Notes under the pieces: generated by a model | Databases searched by the model: none | What the model saw: the letters and a program-made list of their open reading frames with translations, nothing else | What the model was told of the DNA's origin: nothing | Position numbers and translations under genes: made by a program | Shown: positions 42,001 to 57,000 of the stretch, piece after piece | How the letters are laid out: each line of letters opens with the position of its first letter | Numbering within the stretch: the first letter of the stretch is position 1 | From: Holothuria scabra | Lineage: Eukaryota; Echinodermata; Holothuroidea; Aspidochirotida; Holothuriidae | NCBI GenBank assembly: GCA_037179385.1 | Contig: CM074195.1 | Location: 10,431,787 to 10,495,786 of the forward strand | Length of the DNA stretch: 64,000 nt | Direction: 5' to 3'

Positions 42001-45000
42001 TAAATATGTATAGAAATCATTTCAATTTGAAATCCAGGCCTTCACTTAGGCATATTTTATTCCTTTAGGCATATCAAATGGTTGATGCACGCTGAGTTGA
42101 AACTAAAACAAAGAATTTTCAACAAAATTTATGCTCCGTTTAAGATTATTCCTGCAGATGGAATTACGATGTTACCCATGCTTACTTTGTGTTTTATTAA
42201 ACTTACCCAGTTTTAGCAAAATTTGTATAGTATTTCATCATTTGTACGGAAAATTCCATTTCTTTTGGAGTAAAAGTTTCGTCGCTGGATGGGTTTACGT
42301 CCGAGTTGAAAATGTACTTCAAGTCAGTAGCGTGTCCAACACCGTACCAAGGCGGTATACTAATAGTACCTGGTCTAAGCCAGGTGAAGTAGTAACGATA
42401 CACGTTCAATCCGCTCATAGCGTAGGTCCGTGCAACGTGCTCACTGGGGCAATGGAATGTCTCATCTGTGATAAGTTCGATGTACTTATAAAAATAATTG
42501 GTCGTTGGATCGTCAAAATCTTTCCAGTCAACGTACTGCTGTGCAATAGAATCAACTATAATATCGTTTGTGTAGGTATAGGTAAATCTCCTAACTCTGT
42601 CGAGAAATGTTTCGTAGTCCGAGTAAGGGTTCACTCGCGGGATTTGTCCTATGTAGGCCCTCATAGCTACCAGAGATCCGTCGTCTTGAGTGTTCCCTAC
42701 CATAATGTCACACATTTTGAATTCCTTTTGTTGTAGAAGATATCTTGGTTTGTCAGTTATAAATTCGCCATCGATCACAGGCACGAGTGGAATCACGTTG
42801 GTTGTTGTTGCAAGGGCCTTCAAAACAAAACGAAATTCAAAATTTAAATTAGCTTGTATGAGACCGTTGAAATTATGGAACTCACAAATCACTCTCTGAA
42901 AAGAAACAAATTAGGTCTAAAAGGAGACAAAATTACTCATCAATTGATATTCATTTCAGTGTTATCACAAGAAGCCCTCATGACGTATTCAGCACTATGT
43001 ACGAAGTGACAATCGTAGTTTGTTTTTTCATTTTCACAACTTCAATTATGCGCCATATTTGTACATTGGCTTAAAACTGTCCAATGACCACGGTCTTAAA
43101 TCATGTTTGGTTACAATGTAGTGGAGGCTGTCTAGTCTTGCATCTGCGTGTGGAATTGTGTTACCCGACAATATTTAGTAATTTTCTTTCACCGGTAATG
43201 AGCGTACAATTAACGTTTCTTCTAACCTGAAAGACCTCTTCTATGTTTCTTTATTCTTGTTAAAAACAGTCCAGAAGGAAAACGGGATACATAAAAAAAT
43301 ACGTTAATATTATCTGTCAAATACGGATTGCCCCTTTAAGTACAGGTCACACCGCCGTGACCTCATACAAACCCACACGATTCTGCCAAAGGAAACGTCG
43401 AGTGGCTTAAAGTCGTATCGGTTTAAATTTAAATTTGCCTTTATTTCAAAAGAAATTCCAGTAAATTCCAGGTGCCCACTACACGATTTTTGCCACAATT
43501 TCTCACGATTTCAAGCGACTCCTTCACGACTTGGAAATCGCGATCAATCGCCCGATAAACGCACAACTTGTTGCGATATGCGGCTAGTCACGATTTCTCA
43601 CGAATTCTTGGTGCACACTTTGCGATATTTTGCAATAATACGATATGAGACTGTTTTTTGTGGGCTTTATGAACTGCATGCATGGTCGAGATTCTCATTT
43701 GACGGCTTATTCGAGACAGCCAAATGGACGTCTTGAGCTTTACACAGATTGATTCACTGAAGAAGCAGCGAGCTGCTGCTACTGCTGCAATACTCTTATT
43801 ACTGATGCGTAGGCCCAGAAAAATGAGACAGATGAAACAGCGTCGAAGGTGGTGGGTCAGGCCATGGCTCTTCCGCCGCCAAGTTTTCTGCTACTCTGAA
43901 AGTTTATTGATGGAATTCGCATCAGAAGATATTCCTGGGTATGTGCCATTTCAAAGAGTGTACCCTGAACAGTTCAGGGGATTTGCTTGAGAAATTTGGA
44001 CCCCTCATTCAAAAAGAACTAACTAACTTCAGCTCTTGAATACTACCAGCAGTTCGTTAAGTTCTAACTTTGAGGTATCTTGCGACTGGTAAGTTATTAT
44101 TGACGCACTTTCAAGTAGTTACACGTGTATCAGACTTTACTGAATCAGACCTATGTGTAGACGACAAGGTAGGCTACTGAAGCGCGAAGGTTCCATGGGA
44201 AGGAGAAATAATGGTACACTTGGTACATTGTAAAATTACCAGTATTGGTAATTTTCATCTGCTGATCTCGAACATTTTGTACGAAGAGGGAGGGGCTCCA
44301 CCTTGGCTACGAGCCTACATATCCAACAATAAGATGTAATCATGTTTTGTTAACGAGAGCAATTGAAATCTTCTAATGTTGTTGTTACAATTTAAATTCT
44401 CTTAACACGGAGATGAATTTTTAGCATACCCGTGTTCTAATGTAGAACTTTGCAAGGCGTTTGAGGCTCGAACACTTTCTAAATTATCACCAGTTGGCGG
44501 GTCGGATGAACAGACCTAAAATCAGTGAATCTTTGTCACAGACGGATTTGGTGTGCCCTTCTCCTAGTTTTCATAATAGATTCGATTCCCGGTAAGTGAG
44601 GTTACTTAGACGAACCCATCGAACCTCATTCCCCCACAAAAACTTAACTGGATTTGTCTCAGTCAAATTGCGCTTATGACAAAGACAGTGACCAACCCCA
44701 TCAACATCCCAAATATGACAAATATTATATCTGGTACGGCAAAATGGTGACATCATTATGGTTACTCTAAAAAAATTACCACCTTCTGACGAAGACACAC
44801 TCAAAAGGAAATCTCCTGATTAGCACAAGGCTTTGTGGGGCTCTGGCGCTACGAACTTGCACCCTGCACTGCCCATCTCCCCCTCCGCTTCAAAATTGTC
44901 ACAGTATGGGCTTCGGGCATGCCACCTTTACCTGCCAGATTTGATAGGGGCAAGAAAGAAAAAATGAGCAAAACGGACCCACTCTTCTTTTTTCGAAAAT

Positions 45001-48000
45001 TCGGCATTTTTCAGAAAAATCTGTGCCCTCTACTTAGTAGTTCTGGTAGGATAACATTTTTCCGACACACACACACACAAAGAACAATTCTGCCCCTCCC
45101 AAACTGAAACGCTCTCGTCCGCCTATGTCAATATATAAAATATAAAACTTCAAACATATGGAAAGCCAAACTTTTTCCGCGGAAAAATCTTCCAATATGA
45201 TCCGAGGGACTAAATCTGAGAGAGGATATTCAGTAACTCGCACAAAACTACAGATCACCTCTTTCTTGATTTTTCTTATAAGAAGGTCAGATTCTTCCAT
45301 AAAAACCCGAAAGTCTGTCATTTAATTAAAACAATTTTCTCCAAAATAAGCTTCAGATTGTTAAAAGTGGCCATGGATACTCCGTAAAATAAATAACCAA
45401 AGTCAACTCTGTAAACCAGCCCGACATTCTACCTTATTTTGCTCGTGAAAGGTATACCACTTAATGAAAACCTAAATTTTTTCATTAAACCCTTACAGAA
45501 TACCAAAATTTCTTTCATTAAATTCCAAAACTTCTGCAATATAATAACCTCTTAATTTTCAAATATTCGTTCAAAACAGGAAAACTTTTCGGGCAAATTT
45601 CCAGTCTCGTCTGAAGGCCTTAACACGTAGGCCTAGTACAGTTAACCCAAAAGAATTTCTTCTGTCGCCTAAATAACGTTTTTGTTTTGACCATATGAAG
45701 GACAGATTCTTCAATAAACATCCCAAATTTTTAATGGTCCTTACAAAAGAAAAATTTTTTTCAAAAATTCCAAATTTTTTTTCAAAATAAACTCCAGAGT
45801 TTTTAATATTTGTTAAAAAGAAAGCCAAAAAGTTCGGCGCGCTATGCGCGCCTCAAATTCTGCCAAGTCACGTCCAACTGGGACGTACTCATAGCTTTTG
45901 TTGGGGCATTGAAATGCTGACCCCCCTGTCGAGGAGCTTGGCCCCCTGTCGGGCCAATCCTGGCGCCAGCGCCCTGTAGTTTCCCCTTTTTTTTTATTTT
46001 TTTTTTTTATAGTTTTAACAGAGTCAATTTTTGGGGTAATTCAAGTCAACTACTCGAGCAGCGACTCGATTTCAACTCATGAATAGAGTCACTGCGTAAT
46101 TTCATTGAGATAAAATCGGCGAGAGGGTTTCAACAGAATTATTTGCAAATTGATACAAGTTTGCAAGTTTTTCATGGCAACTCGGTTTCCAGACTACCTA
46201 AAGTAACACAAATCCAGTATTGTAACTTGAATCGCAGCTATTCCAATATGTCATATTTATAAAACGTGGAAGCAGTCACATTCTAGTGTGAAGGCATAGT
46301 ATTCAGCCTTTTGGGCGTGTTTTTTGTTGCACCACACATAGTTGATCTTAATTTTTTTGTTTTTAATTGACCTTAGTTTTTCAGGGATCTTAAAGTAGGA
46401 AATGCAGTCGCACCTACTTGGATGAGCGTAGTAGTCTGTGCTGCTCATTGATTGGCTATGGTGGGTCAAGTGACAATTTTTTCTCACTAAATTACGAAAT
46501 TTAGGAAAGATTAATCGAATATGCAAAGCTGAAGTTCTGAAATAACATGAAAGATACGAGGGAGAGAAATAGGGAAATCTATGAGATCTGGTTGTTGTCT
46601 TCAAATAAGTGGGCCACTTCTTTTCACCCAGTGGTGGAGCTAGGGATTTCGGTCAGAGGGGACGAAAATGGTCTACAGGGGCGCTTCGGAGGAGTGAATA
46701 CCCTTAGCTTAAGCACAATCAGACTTTCAGACTTTCCATTTGATTTTCCGCACCTACTAGAAGACCGCAAATACATAAGGGAATACACTGAGCGAACTGT
46801 TAAGAAATGTTGATGTTAATTTTTCTTCGTCTTTTTCTTTATGTTTTCTTCGTTTTATCAGGTCTTTTATTTTCCAGGGGAGGGCAAGTTCCCCCCCCCT
46901 TGCCCCTACCAGCGGACACCCGTTATAATATCCCTCTCATTCACATTCTAGTATGAAGGCGATCATTATGTTTTGTGTTATTGTCAGGTCTCTATTTAAT
47001 TGAAGATTTAAATGTAAGAATGGGCTACTTTGTGAAGATAAAGATTGAACCTGCTAGAGCCAAATAGACAGCAATATTACAGGGAAAAAAAGGTATGGAA
47101 ATTAATCACCGTTAGTTGTACATTGTTGGTATCTGGAAATCAAGATAAGTAAATGGAGAAACATTAATTGACGCATTTTACATCATGTGACCACTCTGAA
47201 ACAGCCATGTATTAAGTACATTGCAAGAAATAGCCAAGACAAAAGGTGTGCTTGGCTCTCTAGATACCAAATTCATAATAAATAAAAGTAGCCTTAAATT
47301 AGGCTTATTGGATGCAATTTCCTGGCTTTTGAGACCACGAAAGTACAGAAATAAGCATTTTCATGGGATTATCGTGCAGTGTCAGAAATAGCCAATTATC
47401 ATGAGAATGGTCAAATGAAGAAAAGCAAAGTGGAAACTGCTCATTAAAACTCTTAAACCATTACCACTATAACAGTTTTATTTTATTTAAACCTGAACGT
47501 TCTCTTCAGATGATTTTGGAAAATGTTGTTGAAGCTAATTTGGTACTTTTGTAAACTCTTTTTTTTTGTCTATGTTGACAATTATCCCGACAACAAGAGT
47601 GCTATTTGCGCTACAGTTATTGTTGCGCCCTTTGCAACATCTTTTATTGGCCGGGAGGGTGAATTAAATGTTAGTCTGTGTACTTTGTAAGCTTATAATC
47701 ACGTTAGGTGTGAGAGCAATTACCTTAGCACAGAGACAACATTTATTAAGGTGTATCAGACATGAAGATACGTTTCGGCAAAATCTATCCTTATATTACA
47801 GAAGATGACCCTTTTCATCAGAATAAAGTGCATATAGTACAGTTATACTGGTGGCAGTTTGAGCATTTTGTTATATGGGCCTTAAAACAACGCTATTTAA
47901 TTATGTCTTTCGACAATAATAGTACAAGAGTAAAGTACGTTAAAAACCTAAAAAGAGCGCCGATAGACGATTTTGGTCCGTCGGGGGGGGGGGGGGACCG

Positions 48001-51000
48001 TCACTGTCCTTTAGTGAACACTTAGTCCGTCGTTTGTGGGGTCTCGCTATCGAGTGCATTCACGTTACTTAATAATTAGAGAGCCATGTCCACTGCCGGG
48101 CAAAAATCAACATTTCAATTCAACACTAACGCGTGTAGTCAGCTGCTGCTCAATTAGCTACCTTAATGCATACGCTCGTCAAATTGGGCGGGGCTTGTGA
48201 CGTAGTGAAAGCATTCTATAGCCAGGAGCATTTAATAGAATTACGCCAGTGTCAACCAATTGACCGATCAATCTGCCGTCTGTATGTAACTTGACATGAA
48301 ACGCATTTTCCTCAGAAGGAGGAATCATCTGTTCTTTGTCACATTTTATAGATCAGGTCAATTCATAATAGAAGTAGTTCCGGTCAAAGTCTTTTTTTCA
48401 AATGTCTTTTTGATCTCACTTGAGATAGCTTTCGCGCTAGATATGAGACAATCCGAATGCACGCTCGGGTAGCTCAGCATTACGTGCCACATGGGCATGT
48501 GCGGGACCTTCAAAACTTCGTTTACACAGGTTGGTATTCACACATGCCCAGCCCTGAACACTACGTGCACATAGTCCAGGCGGGGATCCAGACATTTCAA
48601 AAAAGGGCTGAACTTCGAGAAAGCGGATAATGGGGACGTACGGTGATTCTGTACCTGAAATAACTAATTATGTCCGAAAGACCGAGCCGAGCGCCATTAT
48701 CGGTTTCAAACGACATCTAGTGTAAAATGGAAGTGCCTAATATAAGTGCGAACGGACATAGTTGTTTGTTTCTGGGAATAAGTCCCACATGATTTGATGT
48801 GGACAATATTCTGTTACCTTTCAATTACTACAGGCAGGGACAAATTCTCCCGCACGGCCGCGCAACTTGTCTTTCGTGTTTCACCATCTTGCTGTGTGAC
48901 GTAAACCGCCTCATGCGGCTCAAACGGTCAAGTAGACCACCTCGAGAGGCTGCTTGTTTTGGCCGGCTCCAGTTGTGACGTTTTTATGACGTCTTGGTAA
49001 ATCGAACACTGGCTTGAGCCACTAGAGCAACTCGAGCCGGTAAATCGAACACACGATTTGACTGTATACTTGGCTATAGACTTCGTATATTGACGACATC
49101 CTGACGTCATCGTTTGGACAGAACAACGGCACACGTGGCCACACATAAGAATTCGCCCTGCAGGCGTAGCAGAGTATGGGCGTATTTGAATGGTTGACAA
49201 ATCAGCTGTCTGCATATTTCTCTGTTGGTTTGTTTTGCCCCCAACAGAGGGCATACTTTCCGCTCTGTGACATCATATGCACAAGGTCTATACTATGACG
49301 AGAAATAAGTGTATTAATTAGCCGACAGATTTGACGTAGTGCTTCATGTCAGCCTCTTGACTAATATTAATAAAATTATCTGTCACTTCCCTAATGGTCA
49401 TTAGCCATGGTGACAAAAGCAACTTACAGCATTAGCAGCTAGGATCAGTCTTTCTTCTTCTACCCCGCGGAGACAATCTCGCAATTGCTGGCTATTGGTG
49501 GCGTCAACACAACCTGCAAGGCGACCCACCAGAAAAGCATCACCTCGGGCTTTCTCTATATCTTCTTCCAGACCAAAGGGTGACATCATATTTCCACTCT
49601 GAAAATAATCGTGAAAGATTAAGTGAAATAAGACTGTAACAGGTTCATGCTAGCATGAAGGTCAAGTACGGGGCCACCCCTTTGCATAGGTTCTGTGAAA
49701 CATTTGTCTGGGTCTTGTGAGATGTACTACACTTTGGACATGGAGGATTCAGTGTTCCATGCGGACGTGTGTGCATAGACTCAATGAAAAAATCCAACAT
49801 TTACTGACACTGAATGTAAAAAACGCAGTTTTGAAGCCTTCATTTCGAGAAATATCCCTTTCGCAGAAAGAATCGGTTATTTGTCCAACCAAAATTCAAC
49901 TTCCATACCTCCCCCAGTATGTAATTTTTTGAGGAGATAAAGCATTTGGTTGTGTATTTCTATTGAGATTGAAAAATTTGATAACGAGTAGGGCTATTTT
50001 CTTTGTAGACTATATTGATTTATTTTGAAACACATTCCCTTTAAATATCACACCCATATTGGTTAATTATTCCCAGCAAATATGATTTGTGGGGAATGTA
50101 GTCGTTGCCCGTAACTTGTCACAGCTCTTTGTATACAGTTCCACGTATATGTAAAGGGTGGTTACCTATCGGTGCTTAGTAACCAAAACTAGAGAAAAAC
50201 CTATAAATATTTACGAATTAAATATCACCTTGTCAGATAGGTGATTGTTTAAAGTTTTGTCTCAAGGTTTGACTTATCTTTATTGAAATAATGGGGGAGA
50301 GAAAAACATTAAATGGTCACACAGAGTTTGACAGCGACAGTTGTTTTTTTTGTTAAAGCACTTTTTCTTTTCTTAACTGACTATTTGTTAAAATTCCATC
50401 CAGGTGCAAGACTAGACATCCTCATTCATATGGTGACCAATCATAAGGATAGACCAACTGAAGTCATGGTGAACTTGTAAAAAACAATTTAACTGCCCTT
50501 TTAATAACTGACATCGGTATGAAAACCATTCTCCTACTCATGAGAAAAAAGAATCTGGAATCTGGACTCGAAATATAATAATACTTTTATTATTCATGCT
50601 TGATAAACAGTTGGGAATCAGCAAATGCTACTACCATATACTACCCTCTGTATTCCGTGATTTTTCTAAACTCCGCACGATCATTAACAAGCCATTTTCT
50701 TTATTTTCTTTGGCAAACTATGCGTATTTATACATCCCTGCAGAATATAATTCACATTTTATCACAAACTCCACAGATTACATGCAGTCCAGCACACAAC
50801 ACCACATGAGAAAATCTGATATTTATGATGGATTTCTAAAATGGTCGAGTAAATCGGTTCGGTTTATTCCGTCGGTTTCATATAGAAGTTACGATTCTTA
50901 CAGTTCCTACGATTTGAAGGGTGTGCGCATAAGCCGTCAAATCTTCTTTAGCCAAATTATTTAAACAAAAAGAGCCTGCTTTTCTGTAATGTATACGGTT

Positions 51001-54000
51001 TCTGTCTCCACTTGGTTTAATTAAGCATTGTTGAATTGTGCAACCTTTTTTAGATTTTCCACTCTCCTCCCCTAAAACTGATTTGAGGTGTCCAGACACA
51101 TGTTTTCACCGTTCCTAAGAGCGAATATGAGATGTACCTCTGCAATATATGTGTAATCTGAAGGAGTTGGGTGTCACCTTTTCGGTGAAACGTATGAATT
51201 CTTTAGCTTTTTGATTTGCTAGCACCGCGGACTTCCTACAAATGGATCGAGCACACTGCAAGGTACATTGTCGCTACTGTACGTATGAGAAAAGGCGTAG
51301 CAAGAAGACTGTCTGGTATGGCTTTGTGTTAAAGTTAAGACCTGCTCAAGTAAATCAACAGATTTTACAAGAAAGTTTAAATATTTTCAAAATTATGCAA
51401 AGTAAGGTCAAAATCACTACACGTATTGCAGGAATATAGTATTGTACACCATTCAAGTTTAGCTTTTGTTCAAAATATTACAGAGTCGTGGTAGATTTAT
51501 ACAAATTATTACATCACGGGCCCACGGCGGCCATCTCGGTGCACCTTTTTTGTCCTAGTTTGTGGCGACAATCTATGGATAAGGCGAACGCGTTACATGA
51601 ACTGTCCATGTGTACAGGCAGTCCGGGACTCTCTGCCTAGCACCCATTCATCACAACTCACTCAGATCTAAAATAGCAAGACATAAACTCTTTCTTACAA
51701 CTACAGAAGAATAGTTTAAAAACTAATCATAATATTCCTAACCGACATGATTCCCCTTTCAAAGTAGTCCCAGCTCTGTTTAGCGATCAAATGGAACCCA
51801 ATGCTTGCCCCTCCAGCACTGTATCCCATAATTGCAATGTTGTTAGGATCTCCACCGAAATCTGAAATAGAGAAGAAATATATCCCTGAATGAAAAATCT
51901 CAAACGGTAACCGGTCGTTAAACATATCAAACAAAATCACCAAATCAAACCAAATTCTTTGAAGCTATTCCTTGATGCACTGCACACCTGCGTTAAAAGT
52001 TCCCAGGATATATAATTAGCCTACATATGCTGACTAGTCAAAATGTTATGAAAATTTTATTAGAAATGGACACACGTAACTGTTAGGTCACATACAACAC
52101 TTATCTTTCAAATATATGGTAGTCCTACCATGTCAAAATTCCCACTTTAAAAACTTTAAAATGCAAGAGTAACGCCACTTTTACACAAGGGTGGGTGAGA
52201 AGACCAATTACTTTCAGCTTGATGTATGTTTTCCTGTTTTAACGTATAAACTTGTTTTAGAAAATACTGAAACTCAGAATTGGTAAAGAAGACCAGCTTC
52301 CAAATCGTTGAAAGATCTACCGATTTTAAAAAGTAATAAAGTAAAGTCTTTATGAATCATTAACATACGTTCGATATTTTCTTTAATCCATTTCAATGCC
52401 AGATTCTGATCCCAGAGACCGTAGTTACCAACCATTTCTGGATCACCTGCAAAAAACAAAGGACAGTTAGGCTTCGAACAAACATGTTATCCTATTTTAA
52501 GAACAGTATACTTCAACTAAAAAAACACAAAAATGTGAAATGCCCAGTTTGCAGGTGTTGAGTAGAAATCAAAGATGCAAAATATTTTACATACCATTTT
52601 CCGAAATGTCATTCAGTTAAAAACAAAAGCATATGGACATCATACAGATGTTAGAAGCCATCGAAACTAGGTCTATATGCTTATCCAATAATTGATTGAC
52701 CTCTTAGTGGAGACGAAGTCCTTCAACTTGGAGATTATTATAGGTCTATATTGAACTAAAAGGCATTTCATCTCTTTGGATTACATAGGGAAGTATCACC
52801 TTGTAATAGGGAACGAGATCTGTGTACAAGTAAGAAGCAGAAACGCGCTGAAAGCTCAAATTTGATTTACAACACTGGTGAAATGTAGGGTCGGATGGTG
52901 GGTTAGGTTAGGTTAGACAGAGTTTCACGGCCCGCTTTCCAACGAATTGGTTCAAGTTGAACCGGTCAAAGTTTTCCCAGTTGTGGCTCACTGGCTTCTT
53001 TCCCCTACTCAATTGCTTATGCTGAGCCCCAAGCACAATTTCGGTAGGTTCCGTTTTTTAAGTCTTCGGTATGAACCGGCAAGGACTTGAACTCGAGACT
53101 TCCGGACCTCCGATGCTGAGTGGCATTGTTAAACTTTGTTTGTAAATTGTACAGATGAATAGTTGGAACAGCGCATTTAGTTATCGATCATTCAGTTGCT
53201 ACATGAGATAAGGTGGAAAAGTTGATGAATGGGCCTCTCAAATCGTGTTTCCCTTGTAAATCGTGTTCTTGGCACGATTCTTGGACAATCACATGTCATC
53301 GACAAAATTTGTACATGCTGCTTTATCAGAAAGAACAAAAGCCTTTGTTTCTTCTGCGATAATGATAATTATTCCATCAAAATTTTTGCTCTGCTCTTTT
53401 ACATCATTATAAAAATATGCAAATGCAAACATCCAGTCAACCCTGGAACCATTTTCACTCGTTCTGTAGCGTCCAGAGAAAATCTGATAGGGGGATCTAG
53501 CGTTGTGAGACCTTTCGTAGGAAATGAAATTTGGCTCTTGGAATTTCAAAAAGTTATTGAGATCCCTCTATATATTGAGGAAACGAAGCAACAACATGCT
53601 GAATGGATCCTTCTGGAAGTGTTAATTTCTGAACCCTTCATCTCTTTTTTCAAGGGGGGGGGGGGGGGGGGAGTATATCAAATTTGCAACTCCACCGCCG
53701 AAGGTAATTTAGCAAGCCTTCTAAAAGCAGGTGAACTGTCTATGGACATGGGGTGGACAAATTAAAGATTAACATTCAAAGCCCTGTCTTAGGTGAACAT
53801 TAATTTGTTTACAAATAAAACAGTATTGGCGTACCTGTGGCGAGAAATCCGAATGCGTTTAGCCGGTAGTTTAGTGCTACATATACAACGTCACTCAAAG
53901 ATACAATGGCCGTTCCATCTATAGCACCAGATCCTCCGATAAAACCTCCGCCGTGAATTTCGACAAACACAGGGATTCCGGATCTCTGAAAATGTCAACA

Positions 54001-57000
54001 AATGAAACAAAACCACGAAATTGTAGAAACAACTCTTGATCTTAAATAACAAGAAGTAATCATAAGTCTATCAATATCTTATTCATGAGTCAACCACTAT
54101 CTTCTAAAAGTCGTGAATCCACCATGTGCAATGTACATTCTTCATACAATTGACACCATAAATATTTCTTCGCCGTTTAAAATTTGATGTGTACAGCGGA
54201 AATGCTATTTACAACCAAATTTTCTAGTTTTGACAAAAGTATGAACCACAGTAATCTGCAAACATCACCAAAGATTTTGATAAAATGTTTTTTATGTAAG
54301 GCAAAAGAAAATATTCCCTTTTTTATAATCACTCCCAGGCGCGGATCCAATGGGGGGGGGGGGGGGGGCTTTTACGGCCTCTGTTCTCCCTTTTCGCCGG
54401 ATCAACAGTAAAAAAAATACAGTATATTAGCAGTGCAACTCCCTCACTTCCCTGCTTTCTCTGAAGTCAGCCCCCCCCCCCCTTTTGGAATTTCTGGAGA
54501 ACGCCTGGTCATTATTTGCACATGTGGTAATGAATCGTATTTTAATTTGTAGTGATTGACTCAGGATTCCTTAATTACATTGTAGAGTTCTGGCCGCTAC
54601 ATTAGGAAACTCATTTACTAAAGATTAGTCAACACCAAAATGTGACAAAAGTATATAGAAATACACAAACGACAATAAATCTGAAAACTTCCTGTAAGTA
54701 AATGTTTTGATACTTCTTTCGTCACACTGTCCGTTAAGAGATTAACTTATGATGCATTCACTAGTATAAAAGTAGATGAAGTGCAGCAAACACTCTTCTA
54801 CAAGGCACCGGCGTGTGCAGGGGGCCCAGCGGGCCATGAACCCCATTGATAGGGGAGAAAAATGAAAGAGAGAGAAAAAGGAGGAGGGGAAATTAGGAAT
54901 GAAGAGGAGTAAAAAAAGAAAAACGAAAAAAAGAAGAACCAAAATTTTCTTGAGCTACGCGCAAACCCAATTATATCCCAGCAATAGGTGCCTATTTGCT
55001 TTTAATCTGATTATTCTTAGAAAATACAAGTCTTGATACAGGGCATCCTCATTTGCATCCTTTATAACCCTGGCAGTTGTGGATATGTAGCGTGGCAGTT
55101 GCAGACCACTCCTGTTCATGCGGTGTCACTTGTTGCAATTTGCATGTACAAAGTAAATGACGCCACTGCTGGCTTTTAGATATAATTATACCAACAAAAT
55201 AATCAACGTTTTATTTTTGTTCCAAAGATAACACCGCTATCAAATATAAACCAAACACATGGGTCTGTTTACATTTGGAAATATCGGTGAGCGGATCAGT
55301 TTTTGTGGCTGATTCAGACATCCAACGAGGGTATGCAAATTGTCATGAAAAGATAAGGTAAACAACTTATCATTGTTGCTGTTGAAACCGCCATTTAAAC
55401 ATTACCCAGATCATTTATCATCATGATAAAACGGAGGTCCAGTCACCATTTTTGATTAACCTGAAAATTTTGTGAACAGCTTTTCTTTGATTGATTCCTA
55501 TAGTTTGAAATGCCCCCTTTCCGAATCTGTCTAGTGATACCACCTCACCCTTGGGCGTTCTGAAAAAATTCAAGATAGCCACCATTACATATTTTCCTTC
55601 ATAACTAATCTTCGTTTTAGCAATGTATGGTAGTTTTGCTGTCTGTTGGTATGTTTTAGTGGTCCAGCAATCCACCCAAGACAATTTCGGACGCTCTGGG
55701 TAATCAAGTGACAATAAACCCAAATTTAAAATTTGTCTGTGATTTTCACAAGTCATTTGGCGGTAAAACGAGAACACGCAATGAAAAACAATTCCTTGAG
55801 GATTTACTCTTTCCACTGGAAAGTAAATTTGTGTTTGGAAATTGATGGAGTGTTTGAGAACATTTATACGAGTGTATATTCATACGAGTATATAATCTCG
55901 AATGTCCCACCTTACACACATGCACTTCCGTATTTTTATAACCTTAACATGCTAACTTTAAAAAATCACTATAAATACCCTAGGCATTTTCCTATATAGA
56001 CACTATAACGATCAACTCCCCTATGATTTGAAACCGTTTTTTTTCACCCAAATAGCACCCATCACAGTTATACCACTAGGGGAAGAGATAATCTCATACA
56101 ACCCTTCACACGGACAATATTTGCTCATTCCCACGTAGGAAGTTATGGGGTACACCTCTGGAATTCCCTTGATACTAAATTACGAAGCTCTCCTTATATA
56201 ATCTTTTTAAGAAGTACTTTAAGAAATTTGTTCTTTCTCTTTTTGTTTCTTCACAAAATCTGGTTCTTATGGTTAATGAGCCTAAAATTCGTGTGAAAAT
56301 TTACTGCACTTTTCTGTATATCTTAGCTGCATTATGTTTTGTTTTATTTTAAACATCGAAAACCTCTGGTAAGGGCCAGACTAGAAAAGCTTTAAGCTTC
56401 ATCCGGTTCCATTTTTTCTTTCGTTTTTTACGTACTGTAATTTAGTGCATTGTCTGCTTTTATATTTCTGTACTAACATTTGTATGTAGTGCAATTGAAA
56501 AATTAAACGGTACAATACAATACTTGAAAATTTACCTAGTCACATAGATCATAGAAAAATTCCTAATATCAAGAAAATCCAAGGGGAAAGAAGACAAGTG
56601 AATTTTAGTCAAAAGTGGATGATGGAAAAGTACGTTTTAAGCTTATATTTGAAACAATTTAGTGGGGAAGCTGATTGAATGAATGCTGAGAAAGGGAGCG
56701 AATATAATTCACCAGCCTCAACAGATCCAGGTAAATAGAATGCGATAAAAGTTAACAGTTCAGTTCGTCCCCTTTCTGGAGTACTGACGAATCGCAAAAT
56801 CAAGAATTTCATGAATCCGTGGATCTTGTGTTTCACATAGTGACGAATGTTGTCTTATTTGGAGAATTTTCGCCATATTCATCGCTTTTATGTTTGGAAT
56901 TGTAGAAAATAATGCATTTTACAAAGTCGTTGCAATTTTTAAAGATGAGGTGAACAGATTAAGGCAAAAAATGCATTTGTCACTACGCCAAAATTGCCAA

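Noticed and set aside
42131..42736. Plus-strand frame of 201 codons
   Set aside because: Antisense shadow of esterase exon 6.
44821..45991. 8-bp target duplication for hAT copy 2
   Set aside because: Flanking bases on the two sides do not match; either decayed or the borders are off by some bases.
50596..50964. Plus-strand frame of 122 codons
   Set aside because: AT-rich intron sequence, no domain, no promoter or splice evidence.
53229..53765. Plus-strand frame of 178 codons
   Set aside because: Runs through an 18-nt G tract, shows no recognisable domain, and lies in intron 2 of the opposite-strand gene.
55421..55816. Minus-strand frame of 131 codons in esterase intron 1
   Set aside because: Some protein-like composition, but I recognise no family; could be a decayed element, not enough for a gene call.
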